This document shows, in pieces, positions 46,442 through 55,354 of a DNA stretch of 64,000 nt; within the stretch, counting starts at the first letter, position 1; each line of letters begins with the position of its first letter. Both the position numbers and the translations under genes were made by a program. The notes beneath the pieces are model-generated. The model saw only the letters and a program-made list of their open reading frames with translations. It was not told where the DNA came from and made no database searches. This stretch comes from Pseudomonas sp. Root71 (GTDB lineage Bacteria; Pseudomonadota; Gammaproteobacteria; Pseudomonadales; Pseudomonadaceae), in assembly GCF_001429045.1 (NCBI RefSeq), contig NZ_LMHY01000001.1, forward strand, positions 379,892-443,891, read 5' to 3'.

Positions 46442-48037
46442 TCATGGATTTTTTAAACGTTCGGCCAGGGAAGTCGCCAGTTGTGCCGTCAGTCCGTAGA
46501 CCGACAACTGCGGATTGGCGCCAATGCTGGTGGGGAACAGCGAGCCGTCGTGAATCGACAGATTGCCCAGTTGGTGATGTCGGCCGAGGCTGTCGGTCAC
46601 CGCGATTGTCGGGTCTTCTCCCATGGCGCAACCGCCCATCACATGGGCACTGCCCAGGCGTGTGCGATACAACTCCAGGCTCAGGCTGTCGATCAGCGTG
46701 CGCGCTTCGGCGAGGGTCTTCACGTAGCGGGCGTCGGCGTGCATCGGCATCACGGCCTTGGCGCCACCGGCAAACTGGATCTCGGCCATGGTATGGAACG
46801 CCCGACGCAATCCATCCCAGGCGTAGGGTGATAGCTGGTAATCCAGCACCGGCGTGTCATCGCTGCGCAATTCGACGCTGCCACCGGGGCTGTCCGGGTG
46901 AAAACCGTCCCGCAGCAACGCCAGCATGGCGTGGGTATGGGCCAGATTGGCCATGTGCTGCGAGTTTTCCTGGCCGAAACCACCGAGCAGTGTCGTGGCC
47001 AGCGCCGGATGCAGGGGCGGGACTTCCAGTTTGTAGGACATCTTGCCCGTGGTGCCGTCCTGCCACTGGAAATGGTCGGAATAGATCGACTGCGGCGCGC
47101 CGTAGAAAGGGTTGACCACTTCGTCGAACAACGCAGCGGACATGTTCACCGGGTGCAGGAATGTGCGTTTGCCCAGGCGCTTGTGCGGATCGGGTGCTCC
47201 GGAACGCATCAGCAGGGCCGGGCTGTTGATGCCGCCACCGGCCAGCACGAAATGCCGCGCCTTGACCGTGATGGTGCGTCCGGTCGGTGCGACGCAGCGT
47301 TCATCCATCGCCGAACATTGCAGGCCGATGACCTTGTCGCCGCTGATGTTGAGTTTTTCGGCGCGGGCCAGGTAAAGCAGCTCGCCGCCTTTTTCCAGGG
47401 TTGCTGGAATGGTGGTGACCATCATCGATTGCTTGGCGTTGGTCGGGCAGCCCATGCCGCAGTAGCCGAGGTTCCAGCAGCCGCGAACGTTGCGCGGGAT
47501 GACGTGCCATGAGTAATTCAGTGCTTCGCAGCCCTTGCGGATCACATCGTTGTTGGCGTTGGGTGGCACCATCCACGGCGCGACGCCCAGGCGTTGCTCC
47601 ATTTTCTCGAACCACGGCGCCATTTCCGCCGGGCTGTGGCCCTTGACGTTGTGCTCTTTGGCCCAGTGTTCCAGGGTCGGCTCCGGAGTGCGGAAACTGG
47701 ACGTCCAGTTGATCAGCGTGGTACCGCCCACTGCCCGGCCCTGGAGGATGGTGATCGCGCCGTCCTTGCTCATGCGGCCGATGCCTTCCTGGTAAAGGCT
47801 GGCGTAGGCCTGGTCTTCCAGCAGCTTGAAGTCGCTGCTGGTCTTGAGCGGGCCTTCCTCGATCAGCAGCACCTTGTAGCCGGCGGCACTGAGGATTTCG
47901 GCGGTGGTGCCGCCGCCGGCACCACTGCCGATGATCGCCACGTCCGCTTCGAGCGTCAGGTCCTGGGTCAGTTGCGAGCCGTTGTAGGTTTTCCAGCCTC
48001 GGGCCATGCCTTCGCGGAACGGATCGGGTACGGGCAT
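46442..48037 (-). CDS. laoA: GMC-type long-chain alcohol dehydrogenase LaoA
   Basis: The 531-residue flavoprotein carries the FAD-binding start VAIIGSGAGGGTTAEILSAA and the GMC pattern RAVGGTTLINWTSSFRTPEP, with the active-site region HVMGGCAMGEDP near the C terminus. Gene order laoA-laoB-laoC with a divergent TetR gene equals PA0364-PA0367 of P. aeruginosa, reported as the LaoABCR system for long-chain alcohols from SDS and alkanes. It would oxidise the alcohol to the aldehyde and hand electrons to the membrane chain, perhaps with LaoB's help. Confidence 0.9.
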   Translation of the reverse strand: MPVPDPFREGMARGWKTYNGSQLTQDLTLEADVAIIGSGAGGGTTAEILSAAGYKVLLIEEGPLKTSSDFKLLEDQAYASLYQEGIGRMSKDGAITILQGRAVGGTTLINWTSSFRTPEPTLEHWAKEHNVKGHSPAEMAPWFEKMEQRLGVAPWMVPPNANNDVIRKGCEALNYSWHVIPRNVRGCWNLGYCGMGCPTNAKQSMMVTTIPATLEKGGELLYLARAEKLNISGDKVIGLQCSAMDERCVAPTGRTITVKARHFVLAGGGINSPALLMRSGAPDPHKRLGKRTFLHPVNMSAALFDEVVNPFYGAPQSIYSDHFQWQDGTTGKMSYKLEVPPLHPALATTLLGGFGQENSQHMANLAHTHAMLALLRDGFHPDSPGGSVELRSDDTPVLDYQLSPYAWDGLRRAFHTMAEIQFAGGAKAVMPMHADARYVKTLAEARTLIDSLSLELYRTRLGSAHVMGGCAMGEDPTIAVTDSLGRHHQLGNLSIHDGSLFPTSIGANPQLSVYGLTAQLATSLAERLKNP

Positions 48038-48084
48038 CTTTCAGGTTCTCTTTATTATTTTGGATGCGGTGGTGTGGCGACTGG

Positions 48085-48115
48085 CGCCATCGCGGGCAAG
48101 CCACGCTCCCACAGG
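48085..48115. repeat. REP, single family A unit
   Basis: CATCGCGGGCAAGCCACGCT followed by CCCACAGG is one diverged unit in the laoA/laoB gap. Confidence 0.65.
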
Positions 48116-48129
48116 TTATGTGCAGAGTT

Positions 48130-48675
48130 TTAAACGGTGGGTGGCCCGGGATACCCGCAATGCGCCCACGATTCCTTGCGGCCGTACCAGGCCATCATCA
48201 CCAGCTGCAGCAAGGAACTGTGGCCCATGCGCAACAGGCTCAACGAGCTGTTTTCCCAGCGGTTCAGAAACTGCCGGATATCATCGGCCCTGGCATTTTC
48301 CCAGCTGCCCCAGATCCCGGTCAGCGGTCCGCGGGTCACGGCCATGCCCAGCACATCGAACAGTTGCTGGGTCAGCTTGAGCATCTCCGGCGACAGGTGG
48401 GCGAGGTTGTAGTCCAGGCTTTTCAGTGTGCCCTCGACAGCCTCGGGCATCCGTTCGGTGGTCACGGCACCCTCGAGCATGACCGGAATCAATGCCCGCA
48501 AGAACAGCAGGTCGCCGCTGCGCAACGTGACAAAACCATTGGCCGGAACGCTCGACGAGCAACCGCTGAGGCTGGCTCCGAGCCCGGCGGTGGCAAGGAA
48601 AGCTGTGGCGCCGAGGCTGAATTTAAGCAGCCCGCGCCGTGACAGCGCGGGTGTATCGGACAGGCTGGGGATCAT
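48130..48675 (-). CDS. laoB: Tat-exported lipoprotein subunit LaoB
   Basis: The 181-residue product has a twin-arginine signal (SRRGLLKF, residues 12-19) and a lipobox LSGC with Cys39, so it is probably moved by Tat and lipid-anchored. The mature part (TLRSGDLLFLRALIPVMLEG) resembles the small subunits that accompany membrane GMC dehydrogenases. Such a subunit can carry the flavoprotein through Tat; LaoA itself has no signal peptide, which fits. It lies between laoA and laoC on one strand. Confidence 0.87.
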   Translation of the reverse strand: MIPSLSDTPALSRRGLLKFSLGATAFLATAGLGASLSGCSSSVPANGFVTLRSGDLLFLRALIPVMLEGAVTTERMPEAVEGTLKSLDYNLAHLSPEMLKLTQQLFDVLGMAVTRGPLTGIWGSWENARADDIRQFLNRWENSSLSLLRMGHSSLLQLVMMAWYGRKESWAHCGYPGPPTV

Positions 48676-48703
48676 TATTGTTATTACCTGACGGTGATGA
48701 TCG

Positions 48704-50134
48704 TTAGCGGATGAACAGCTTCTGGATCAGCTTCTGAATCGACTTGCCGTACGGCGGGTAGATCAACTTCGCGGCGTTGAACCGTTGTTTGATCAACACG
48801 CCTTTGGCCTTGCTGAAGGTCAGGAAGCCTTCATGGCCGTGGTAGTGGCCCATGCCCGAGGCACCGATGCCGCCAAACGGCATGTCGTCCTGGGCGACGT
48901 GCAGCAGGGTGTCGTTCAGGCACACGCCGCCGGAATGGGTTTCGTGCAGCACGCGCTGTTGTTCGCGCTTGTCGTAGCCGAAGTAATACAGCGCCAGTGG
49001 GCGAGGGCGCTGGTTGATGTAGGCAAATGCCTGGTCCAGATCCTTGTACGGCACGATCGGCAGCAGTGGCCCGAAGATTTCGTCCTGCATCACCGTCATC
49101 TCGTCCGTGACGTTGAGCAGCAGGCTATGGCCCATGCGGCGGCCCTGGCCCTGGTCGAACAGCGGCATCAGCAGCGCACCCTTGCTGGTGGCGTCGCTGA
49201 CGTAACCGTTGAGACGCGCCAGTTGTCGCTCATTGATGATCGCGGTGTAGTCCGGGTTGTCGGCCAGCGTCGGATAGAACCCGCGGACGGCTGTGCGATA
49301 GGCTTCGACGAAACTTCCGACGCGATCCTCCGGCACCAGCACATAGTCAGGGGCCACGCAGGTCTGGCCGGCATTCAGGGTCTTGCCGAAGGCGATGCGC
49401 TCGGCGGCGTCCTTGAGCGGCACGTCGTGAGAAACAATGGCCGGGGACTTGCCGCCCAGTTCCAGGGTCACCGGGGTCAGGTTTTCCGCAGCGGCGCGCA
49501 TCACGTGTTTGCCAATGCTGGTGGCGCCGGTGAACAGCAGGTGATCAAACGGCAGGCGTGAAAACGCCACGCCCATATCCGCCTCGCCCAGGACCACGCA
49601 AACCAGGTCTTCGGGGAAGATTCGCGCCAGCAGTTGCTTCATCAGCAAGCCGGTCGCGGGGGTCGACTCACTGAGTTTGAGCATTACCCGATTGCCCGCC
49701 GACAGCGCGCCGACCAACGGTCCGATGGCCAGGTACAGCGGATAGTTCCACGGCACGATGACCCCGACCACGCCCAGCGGTTGGTAAACCACTTTGGCCG
49801 AAGCCGGCTGGAAGGCGGCGCCCACCTTGCGTCGCGAGGCGCGCATCCAGCCCTTGAGGTGTTTGCTGGCGTAATGGATGCCGTGCAGGCTGGGCATCAG
49901 TTCGGCGAGCAGGGTTTCATCGGCGCTGCGATGGCTGAAGTCCTGGCTGATCGCATCGATCAGGGCCTGGCGTTCATTGTTCAATAAATCCTTTAGTGCC
50001 TTGAGCCATTGCTGGCGCTGCGCGGCCGGTGGCATCGGGTTGGCGGCGTAGGCGGCACGCTGTGCGTCGAACAGGGCCTGAAGCTCTTCCAGCGGCTGCT
50101 GTAGGTTCTGCAGGTAGGAAATTTCAGCAGTCAT
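48704..50134 (-). CDS. laoC: Long-chain aldehyde dehydrogenase LaoC
   Basis: The 476-residue product is an NAD(P)-dependent aldehyde dehydrogenase of the coniferyl aldehyde dehydrogenase branch. The catalytic Cys is in NAGQTCVAPDYVLV and the Glu in LELGGKSPAIV; GVIVPWNYPLYLAIGPLVGA is the cofactor-binding start. The C terminus is basic with aromatics, compatible with membrane contact. It would turn the aldehyde made by LaoA into a fatty acid ready for beta-oxidation. It is the first gene after the divergent operator. Confidence 0.92.
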   Translation of the reverse strand: MTAEISYLQNLQQPLEELQALFDAQRAAYAANPMPPAAQRQQWLKALKDLLNNERQALIDAISQDFSHRSADETLLAELMPSLHGIHYASKHLKGWMRASRRKVGAAFQPASAKVVYQPLGVVGVIVPWNYPLYLAIGPLVGALSAGNRVMLKLSESTPATGLLMKQLLARIFPEDLVCVVLGEADMGVAFSRLPFDHLLFTGATSIGKHVMRAAAENLTPVTLELGGKSPAIVSHDVPLKDAAERIAFGKTLNAGQTCVAPDYVLVPEDRVGSFVEAYRTAVRGFYPTLADNPDYTAIINERQLARLNGYVSDATSKGALLMPLFDQGQGRRMGHSLLLNVTDEMTVMQDEIFGPLLPIVPYKDLDQAFAYINQRPRPLALYYFGYDKREQQRVLHETHSGGVCLNDTLLHVAQDDMPFGGIGASGMGHYHGHEGFLTFSKAKGVLIKQRFNAAKLIYPPYGKSIQKLIQKLFIR

Positions 50135-50163
50135 GGTCGGCTCCGGATTTATTGTAATGAAGC

Positions 50164-50191
50164 ACTTTTTAGAGTCTATGCTCTAAAAAGT
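50164..50191. promoter_or_regulatory. Perfect palindrome, candidate LaoR operator
   Basis: ACTTTTTAGAG (50164-50174) and CTCTAAAAAGT (50181-50191) are perfect inverted 11-mers around TCTATG. The site lies 30 bases upstream of laoC and 89 bases before laoR, where a TetR-family repressor should bind. Confidence 0.75.
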
Positions 50192-50279
50192 CAAATGACA
50201 TCCTGGAACAGCTTGGTTTTATCCGCTCGCGGATAGATCTAAGATGCCCGTCAACGCACTCTGAATTAAAGCTCAAGCC

Positions 50280-50951
50280 ATGGCCCCACGGATCAAAACC
50301 AGCGAGCGCATCGTGCAGAACAGCCTGGAGCTGTTCAATCAGCAGGGCGAGCGCAGCATCAGCACCAACCACATTGCTGCCCACATGGAAATTTCCCCGG
50401 GCAACCTGTACTACCACTTCCCGAACAAGCAGGCGATCATCGCCGTGCTGTTCAGCGAGTACGAAAGCCTGGTGGACAGCTTCCTGCGCCCGCCCCAGGG
50501 CCGCGCCGCCACGGTGGAAGACAAACGCTTCTACCTCAAGGAGCTGCTGTCGGCGATGTGGCGCTACCGGTTTCTGCATCGCGATCTCGAGCATCTGCTC
50601 GACAGCGATCCGGACCTTGCCGACCGCTATCGACGGTTCTCCCAGCGCTGCCTGATCCAGGGTTCGGCGATCTACGAAGGTTTCGTCGCCGCCGGCATCC
50701 TGAAGATGGACAAGGTGCAGATCGAGTCCCTGACGCTCAATGCCTGGATCATCCTCACGTCCTGGGTGCGCTTCCTGTGCACCACGCGGGAGAACTCCAG
50801 CCACTTGAGCGAACAGGCCATTAAACGCGGGGTGTATCAGGTGCTGGTGCTGGAAGCCGGGTTCGTCACGGATGAGGCCCGCGATGCGGTCAGCGCCTTG
50901 TTCGAAGAGTTTTATGTGCCCCTCGCCCAGGCACTGGAAGAAGTACAGTAG
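50280..50951 (+). CDS. laoR: TetR-family repressor LaoR
   Basis: The 223-residue product has a TetR helix-turn-helix at about residues 24-47 (SISTNHIAAHMEISPGNLYY, then HFPNK) and a helical effector domain with several aromatic and long aliphatic residues, suited to an acyl ligand. In P. aeruginosa the orthologue represses laoCBA and is relieved by acyl-CoA-type effectors; the ligand here is inferred. It is divergent from laoC with the palindrome between them. The sulfurtransferase gene follows 32 bases downstream. Confidence 0.9.
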   Translation: MAPRIKTSERIVQNSLELFNQQGERSISTNHIAAHMEISPGNLYYHFPNKQAIIAVLFSEYESLVDSFLRPPQGRAATVEDKRFYLKELLSAMWRYRFLHRDLEHLLDSDPDLADRYRRFSQRCLIQGSAIYEGFVAAGILKMDKVQIESLTLNAWIILTSWVRFLCTTRENSSHLSEQAIKRGVYQVLVLEAGFVTDEARDAVSALFEEFYVPLAQALEEVQ

Positions 50952-50983
50952 GATCAAGGCCGACTTAATCACAGGAGCCCGCT

Positions 50984-51838
50984 ATGCCCATTGCGCAACT
51001 GATCAGCCCGCAAGCACTGGACCTGAAAAAGGACCAGCCGGGGCTGGTGATTCTGGATTGTCGTTTTGCCCTCGAAGACCCGGATTACGGTCAGCGCAGC
51101 TATGCCGAAGGGCACATCGCCGGTTCGAGCTATGCCGACCTCGAGCGTGATCTGAGTGGTGCCGTGGTCAAGGGCGTGACCGGGCGTCATCCGTTGCCCG
51201 AGCCGGCGCAACTGATCGAGCGCCTGCAAGCCTGGGGCATCAATGCCGATAGCGAAGTGGTTCTGTATGACGACGGTCCGGGCGCCTATGCGGCGCGGGC
51301 CTGGTGGTTGCTGGCATGGCTGGGCAAGCGCGACGGTGTATTCATCCTCGATGGCGGTCTCAAGGCCTGGCACGCGGCCGGTTTGCCGCTGAGTCTGGAT
51401 GCGCCGGTGATCACCCCAGGTTCCTTCACCGGCAGTCCTGACACGGCGTTGCTGATCAGTGCCGAGCAGCTGCAAAAGCGCCTTGCACGGCCGGAACTGA
51501 CCCTGCTCGATGCCCGCGCACTCCCGCGTTTCAAGGGTGAAATGGAACCAATCGATCCGGTTGCCGGGCACATTCCCGGTGCCCAGTGTGCGGCGTTTAC
51601 CGACAACCTGGACAGTGACGGGCGCTTCCTGCCAGCCGATCAGCTCAAGCAGCGCTTCGCCGCGAAATTGGGCGATCGCTCACCGAGTGATCTTGTAGCG
51701 TATTGCGGTTCCGGTGTGACGGCGTGCCACAACCTGTTTGCGCTGTGTCTGGCCGGTTATCCGTTGGGTTCGTTGTATGCCGGGTCGTGGAGCGAGTGGA
51801 TCAATGAGCCTGCGCGGGGCATCGCCACCGGCGAATGA
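50984..51838 (+). CDS. Sulfurtransferase, 3-mercaptopyruvate type
   Basis: The 284-residue product has two rhodanese domains. The N-terminal one is inactive (VILDCRFALEDPDYGQRSYA). The C-terminal one holds the active loop CGSGVTAC with Cys241, the six-residue loop form typical of 3-mercaptopyruvate sulfurtransferases rather than thiosulfate ones. It moves a sulfane sulfur to cyanide or thiols. AGGAGC precedes the ATG. A link to the lao genes is not evident. Confidence 0.88.
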   Translation: MPIAQLISPQALDLKKDQPGLVILDCRFALEDPDYGQRSYAEGHIAGSSYADLERDLSGAVVKGVTGRHPLPEPAQLIERLQAWGINADSEVVLYDDGPGAYAARAWWLLAWLGKRDGVFILDGGLKAWHAAGLPLSLDAPVITPGSFTGSPDTALLISAEQLQKRLARPELTLLDARALPRFKGEMEPIDPVAGHIPGAQCAAFTDNLDSDGRFLPADQLKQRFAAKLGDRSPSDLVAYCGSGVTACHNLFALCLAGYPLGSLYAGSWSEWINEPARGIATGE

Positions 51839-51851
51839 GCGCCACGAAACC

Positions 51852-51944
51852 TTGTGGGAGCGAGCTTGCTCGCGATGGGGCCATTACATTCAATATTGAT
51901 GCTGATTGTTAAGCCGCCATCGCGAGCAAGCTCGCTCCCACAGG
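51852..51944. repeat. REPIN, family A
   Basis: TGTGGGAGCGAGCTTGCTCG and CGAGCAAGCTCGCTCCCACA face each other, with a spacer of about 50 bases, between convergent genes. Confidence 0.85.
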
Positions 51945-51969
51945 GATGGATGGTGTTTGTGAGACCTCG

Positions 51970-52809
51970 TTAAGCCTCAAGTCCCCGCTTTGCACTGCGA
52001 TACGCCCCCGGTCCAACCCCATACACCTGCTTGAACTGTCGGCTCAGATGGCTCTGGTCGGCAAACCCCAGTTGCATCGCAACTTCCAGCGGCAAACAAC
52101 CACTTTGCAGCAAGGCCCGCGCCCGGGCGATGCGTTGTTGCATCAGCCAGGTGTGTGGCGGCATACCGGTGGCCCGACGGAACACCCGGGCGAAATGGAA
52201 TGGCGAGAGGTTGACCGCCGCCGCCAGCGCCTCCAGGGAGGGTGGTTCTGCCAGTTGTGCGTGCAGCAGTTCCTTGGCCAATGTCACCGCCCGGTGTTCT
52301 TTCCCGGGTTTTCCAGCGTTCGGAACCGCCGCATGACGCTGCAACAGCGACAGCATCAGTTCGCGCCAGACCGTTTGTTGCTGCAATGCGGTGGCGGGGC
52401 TTTCCAGTAAACGGTGAAGCTGGCAGAAACCGTTCACCAGATCCCGATCGCGATACAGCGTGGCGCCGAACGCCGGCAAGTGATGGGTCGGCAGTTCGAG
52501 TTCGGCCAGTAGCGAAGTTATCTGCCCGCTGTCTGGATAAAACGCCCGGTACAGCCAGCCATCCTCGGTGCCTTTGTGGCCGGTGTGCAGTTCATCGGGG
52601 TTGATCAGCACCAGCGTGCCGCTACCCGCCAGGTGTTCGGCGCCGCGATAGCGATAACGCTGGGCGCCGGCCATGATCATGCCGATCACATAGCCGTCAT
52701 GCACATGGGGGGCAAAGCGATGATCGATGTAGCGGGCGGACAACAACTCGACCCCGGCCAGTGGCGGGGTTTGCCAAAAGTGGATTGACTCGCTTTGTTC
52801 AGCATCCAT
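51970..52809 (-). CDS. AraC-family regulator
   Basis: The 279-residue product has an N-terminal cupin ligand domain (RFAPHVHDGYVIGMIMAG, His-x-His) and a C-terminal double helix-turn-helix: LEALAAAVNLSPFHFARVFR and LEVAMQLGFADQSHLSRQFK. This layout is common among AraC proteins that control neighbouring amino acid or aromatic compound exporters. No such target is adjacent; the only same-strand neighbour upstream is the YheT hydrolase, 3 bases away. The two may be co-transcribed. Confidence 0.88.
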   Translation of the reverse strand: MDAEQSESIHFWQTPPLAGVELLSARYIDHRFAPHVHDGYVIGMIMAGAQRYRYRGAEHLAGSGTLVLINPDELHTGHKGTEDGWLYRAFYPDSGQITSLLAELELPTHHLPAFGATLYRDRDLVNGFCQLHRLLESPATALQQQTVWRELMLSLLQRHAAVPNAGKPGKEHRAVTLAKELLHAQLAEPPSLEALAAAVNLSPFHFARVFRRATGMPPHTWLMQQRIARARALLQSGCLPLEVAMQLGFADQSHLSRQFKQVYGVGPGAYRSAKRGLEA

Positions 52810-52812
52810 GAT

Positions 52813-53832
52813 TCAAGTGCGCCCTGCGGCGGCCAGCCACTCGGGGATGCGCCGTTCCAGGTAGTAACCCGGTTGCCTGAGCGTGCCGTCGACGAAGCCG
52901 ACATGCCCGCCCTTGGCTTGCAGTTCGAATTGCGTGCAAGCGGACAACTCGTCGACTTGCGGCAGGCTGTGGGGAAAAACGAAGGGGTCGTCGGCGGCCT
53001 GAATCATCAAGGTCGGCGTACGAATTTCACCAAGGAAATAGCGGCTGGAGGCGCGGCGATAGTAATCCTCGGCATCGGCGAAACCGTGCAGTGGTGCGGT
53101 GACGCGACCATCGAAATCCCAGAACGTGCGCATGTTTTCCATGGATCCGAGGGCCGCCAGGGCGGCCAGGCCCTCCTCGCGTCCGTCGTGCTGGAACTGT
53201 CGCTGTTTGTTCTTGATGTAGGCGACCATCTCGCGCATGAAATGTGCCTGGTAAACCTTGGAAAAGCCTTGGCCGATACGGTCGGCGCACTGGTCCAGGC
53301 GGAACGGCACCGACACCGCCACGGCGCCCATCAAATTACTGTCGCTACCGGTTTCGCCCAAATGCTTGAGCAGGACATTACCGCCCAGGGAGTAACCCAC
53401 CGCATACAGTGGCGCCAGAGGCCGTTTGGCCCGCAAGTGTTTGATGGCTTCGGCCAGGTCTTCACTGGCACCGGAATGGTAACTGCGCGGCAGCAAATTG
53501 GGTTCGCCCGAACAACCGCGCCAGTTCAGCGCGACGCTGGCCCAACCTCGGTCGTCCAGGGCCTTTTGCATGCCAGCGACATAAGGCGAATTCGAGGAGC
53601 CGGTGAGCCCGTGCAACACCAGTACCAGGGGTGCGTTGGCGCTGTGTGGGCCATGCCAGTCGAGGTCGAGGAAGTCGCCGTCTTCAAGCCACAGGCGTTC
53701 GCGTTCGCGGTCGATGTGCACGGTTTTACGCCACAGCGGCCCCCACAAGGTTTGCAAGTGCGGATTGCCGATGCCGAAGGCAGGGGTAAAGGACGGCGGT
53801 GGGGCCAGGGCGGGGTGCGGTTGCACAGTCAT
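52813..53832 (-). CDS. YheT-family alpha/beta hydrolase
   Basis: The 339-residue product matches the YheT/EMB8 hydrolase group: FGIGNPHLQTLWGPLWR start, LVLHGLTGSSNSPY oxyanion region, the nucleophile in VGYSLGGNVLLKHLGE, Asp in QAADDPFVFP and the closing His in KGGHVGF. Homologues act as carboxylesterases on acyl lipids. It corresponds to PA0368 by position. Substrate is unknown. Confidence 0.88.
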   Translation of the reverse strand: MTVQPHPALAPPPSFTPAFGIGNPHLQTLWGPLWRKTVHIDRERERLWLEDGDFLDLDWHGPHSANAPLVLVLHGLTGSSNSPYVAGMQKALDDRGWASVALNWRGCSGEPNLLPRSYHSGASEDLAEAIKHLRAKRPLAPLYAVGYSLGGNVLLKHLGETGSDSNLMGAVAVSVPFRLDQCADRIGQGFSKVYQAHFMREMVAYIKNKQRQFQHDGREEGLAALAALGSMENMRTFWDFDGRVTAPLHGFADAEDYYRRASSRYFLGEIRTPTLMIQAADDPFVFPHSLPQVDELSACTQFELQAKGGHVGFVDGTLRQPGYYLERRIPEWLAAAGRT

Positions 53833-53908
53833 TCTCGGTGGAGGTGTTCATGAGTCTGCCCGAAGACGCGGCGGGGCAGCGCCGCGACCGCGTCATCATG
53901 GCTGCTGT

Positions 53909-55354
53909 CTAACTTGCCACAATCTCGCCAGGCATGCGACACATGGCATTGGTTGCGCTTTCGCTCGGAGCTGGCAGCGGTTGTTGATCTGTCTTCGGCC
54001 CCAGAATGACAACGCGCCATTGGTCGGCGTGGTGATGCCGGTTGAGCGCGCTTTTGATTGAAGCGAGGTCCAGCTTCAAGGCCGCTTGCGTGGAAAAATC
54101 GAGGTCCAGCGGCAGATCGTGGGCACTGATGATTTGCAATCGCTTCAGGATCTGCGCGTTGGTAGCACTGTTCAACGGTGAGCTACCGGCCAGTTGCTGT
54201 TGGATGTCGTCAAGTTCCTGTTGGGTCGGCCCTTGGGCGAGGAAGTCGCTGAACATTGTTTTGATATGGGCCAGCACGGCATCGGCCTGCTCTGGTGGGG
54301 CCTGCAATTGAACGGTCAGCCACCCTTGTGCCTGAAGAGCTGAAAGGCCGGCTTCAACGTGGTAGGTCAGGCCTCGGCGCTCACGAAGTTCATTCATCAG
54401 TCGGTTGGTGAAAATACTGCTGGCCATGTAAAGCGCGACATAGTCCGGACTGCTTCGCAGGACACTTGGCTGGGTAAGACGCAGGTAAGCCTGGGTCGAT
54501 GGTCGCTCAATGCGCAGCAGATCTGGAGCGCCTGGGCTTGTCACTGGCTGGATCGCGGCAATGGCCGGTCCCAGGGGCAAGGCCGCTGATATCTGCGCAC
54601 CGATGCGCTGGGCTTCTTCCTCGGTGAGGTCGCCGACCAGTGTGATCTGGGCATTGCCCGCGGCATAAGCCTGGCGATGAAAGTCTTGCGCCTGGGTGCG
54701 GGTGATGGAGGCAAGCCCGGCCCGGGTTCCGTAGAGGGACTGAGCATAACCGTGGCCGGGAAACATCTGGCCGAGATTGGCTTCTCGGGCTTGAGCGGCA
54801 TGGGACTGATCTTCAAGGTCCAGAAAGTACTGAAATTGGGATTTCACCTCAGGCAGGGATTCTTCCGGCAACAGCGGCTTGCCGAGTACCTGGGCGAACA
54901 GCTCCAGGGCTGGAGTGCGCCGTGATTCGTCACTCAGGCTACGCAGGGAAAGCCAGGTCCGGTCCTGGCTGATACCCATGTCCATCCTTGCCCCCAGATT
55001 ATCGAACGTCGCCTGTATGGCATTGACGTCCTTGCCAGCCACACCCTCATTCAAAAGGCCATAGGTGAGCGCAGCCAGGCCGGGTTGATCTGGTGTGAGG
55101 GCGCTGCCGGCGGCAAAGCTCACCAGGGCATCGAACATCGGCAGGCCGGGGATGCGGATGAACAGGATCTTCGTTCCGCCGAGGGTTTTGTAACCCTTGA
55201 TCGGCAGTGTGCGGTGGGTCGTCGGAGTCTGGGGTTCATTGAGCGATTGCAGCGCTGGTTTCCGGGGCGCCGTGGTTGCAGCGGCAGGGGCCTGGGTACT
55301 CAACAGCATGCCGGCCAGGATCAATCCATTGATGAGGCCTTTGAACTTATCCAT
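53909..55354 (-). CDS. M16 peptidase, inactive-type subunit, divergent copy
   Basis: The 481-residue product has a signal peptide (LINGLILAGMLLSTQAPA) and the M16B fold without HxxEH. Its position-equivalent segment reads ALTYGLLNEGVAGKDVNA. The Arg/Tyr pair used by inactive M16 subunits is in RERRGLTYHV (about residue 327). It overlaps the active partner gene upstream by 8 bases, just as the main pair does, so the two should assemble as a periplasmic heterodimer. Similarity to the main pair is moderate (EGVAGKD, LVGDLTEEEAQ, GPTQQELDD). Confidence 0.88.
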   Translation of the reverse strand: MDKFKGLINGLILAGMLLSTQAPAAATTAPRKPALQSLNEPQTPTTHRTLPIKGYKTLGGTKILFIRIPGLPMFDALVSFAAGSALTPDQPGLAALTYGLLNEGVAGKDVNAIQATFDNLGARMDMGISQDRTWLSLRSLSDESRRTPALELFAQVLGKPLLPEESLPEVKSQFQYFLDLEDQSHAAQAREANLGQMFPGHGYAQSLYGTRAGLASITRTQAQDFHRQAYAAGNAQITLVGDLTEEEAQRIGAQISAALPLGPAIAAIQPVTSPGAPDLLRIERPSTQAYLRLTQPSVLRSSPDYVALYMASSIFTNRLMNELRERRGLTYHVEAGLSALQAQGWLTVQLQAPPEQADAVLAHIKTMFSDFLAQGPTQQELDDIQQQLAGSSPLNSATNAQILKRLQIISAHDLPLDLDFSTQAALKLDLASIKSALNRHHHADQWRVVILGPKTDQQPLPAPSESATNAMCRMPGEIVAS

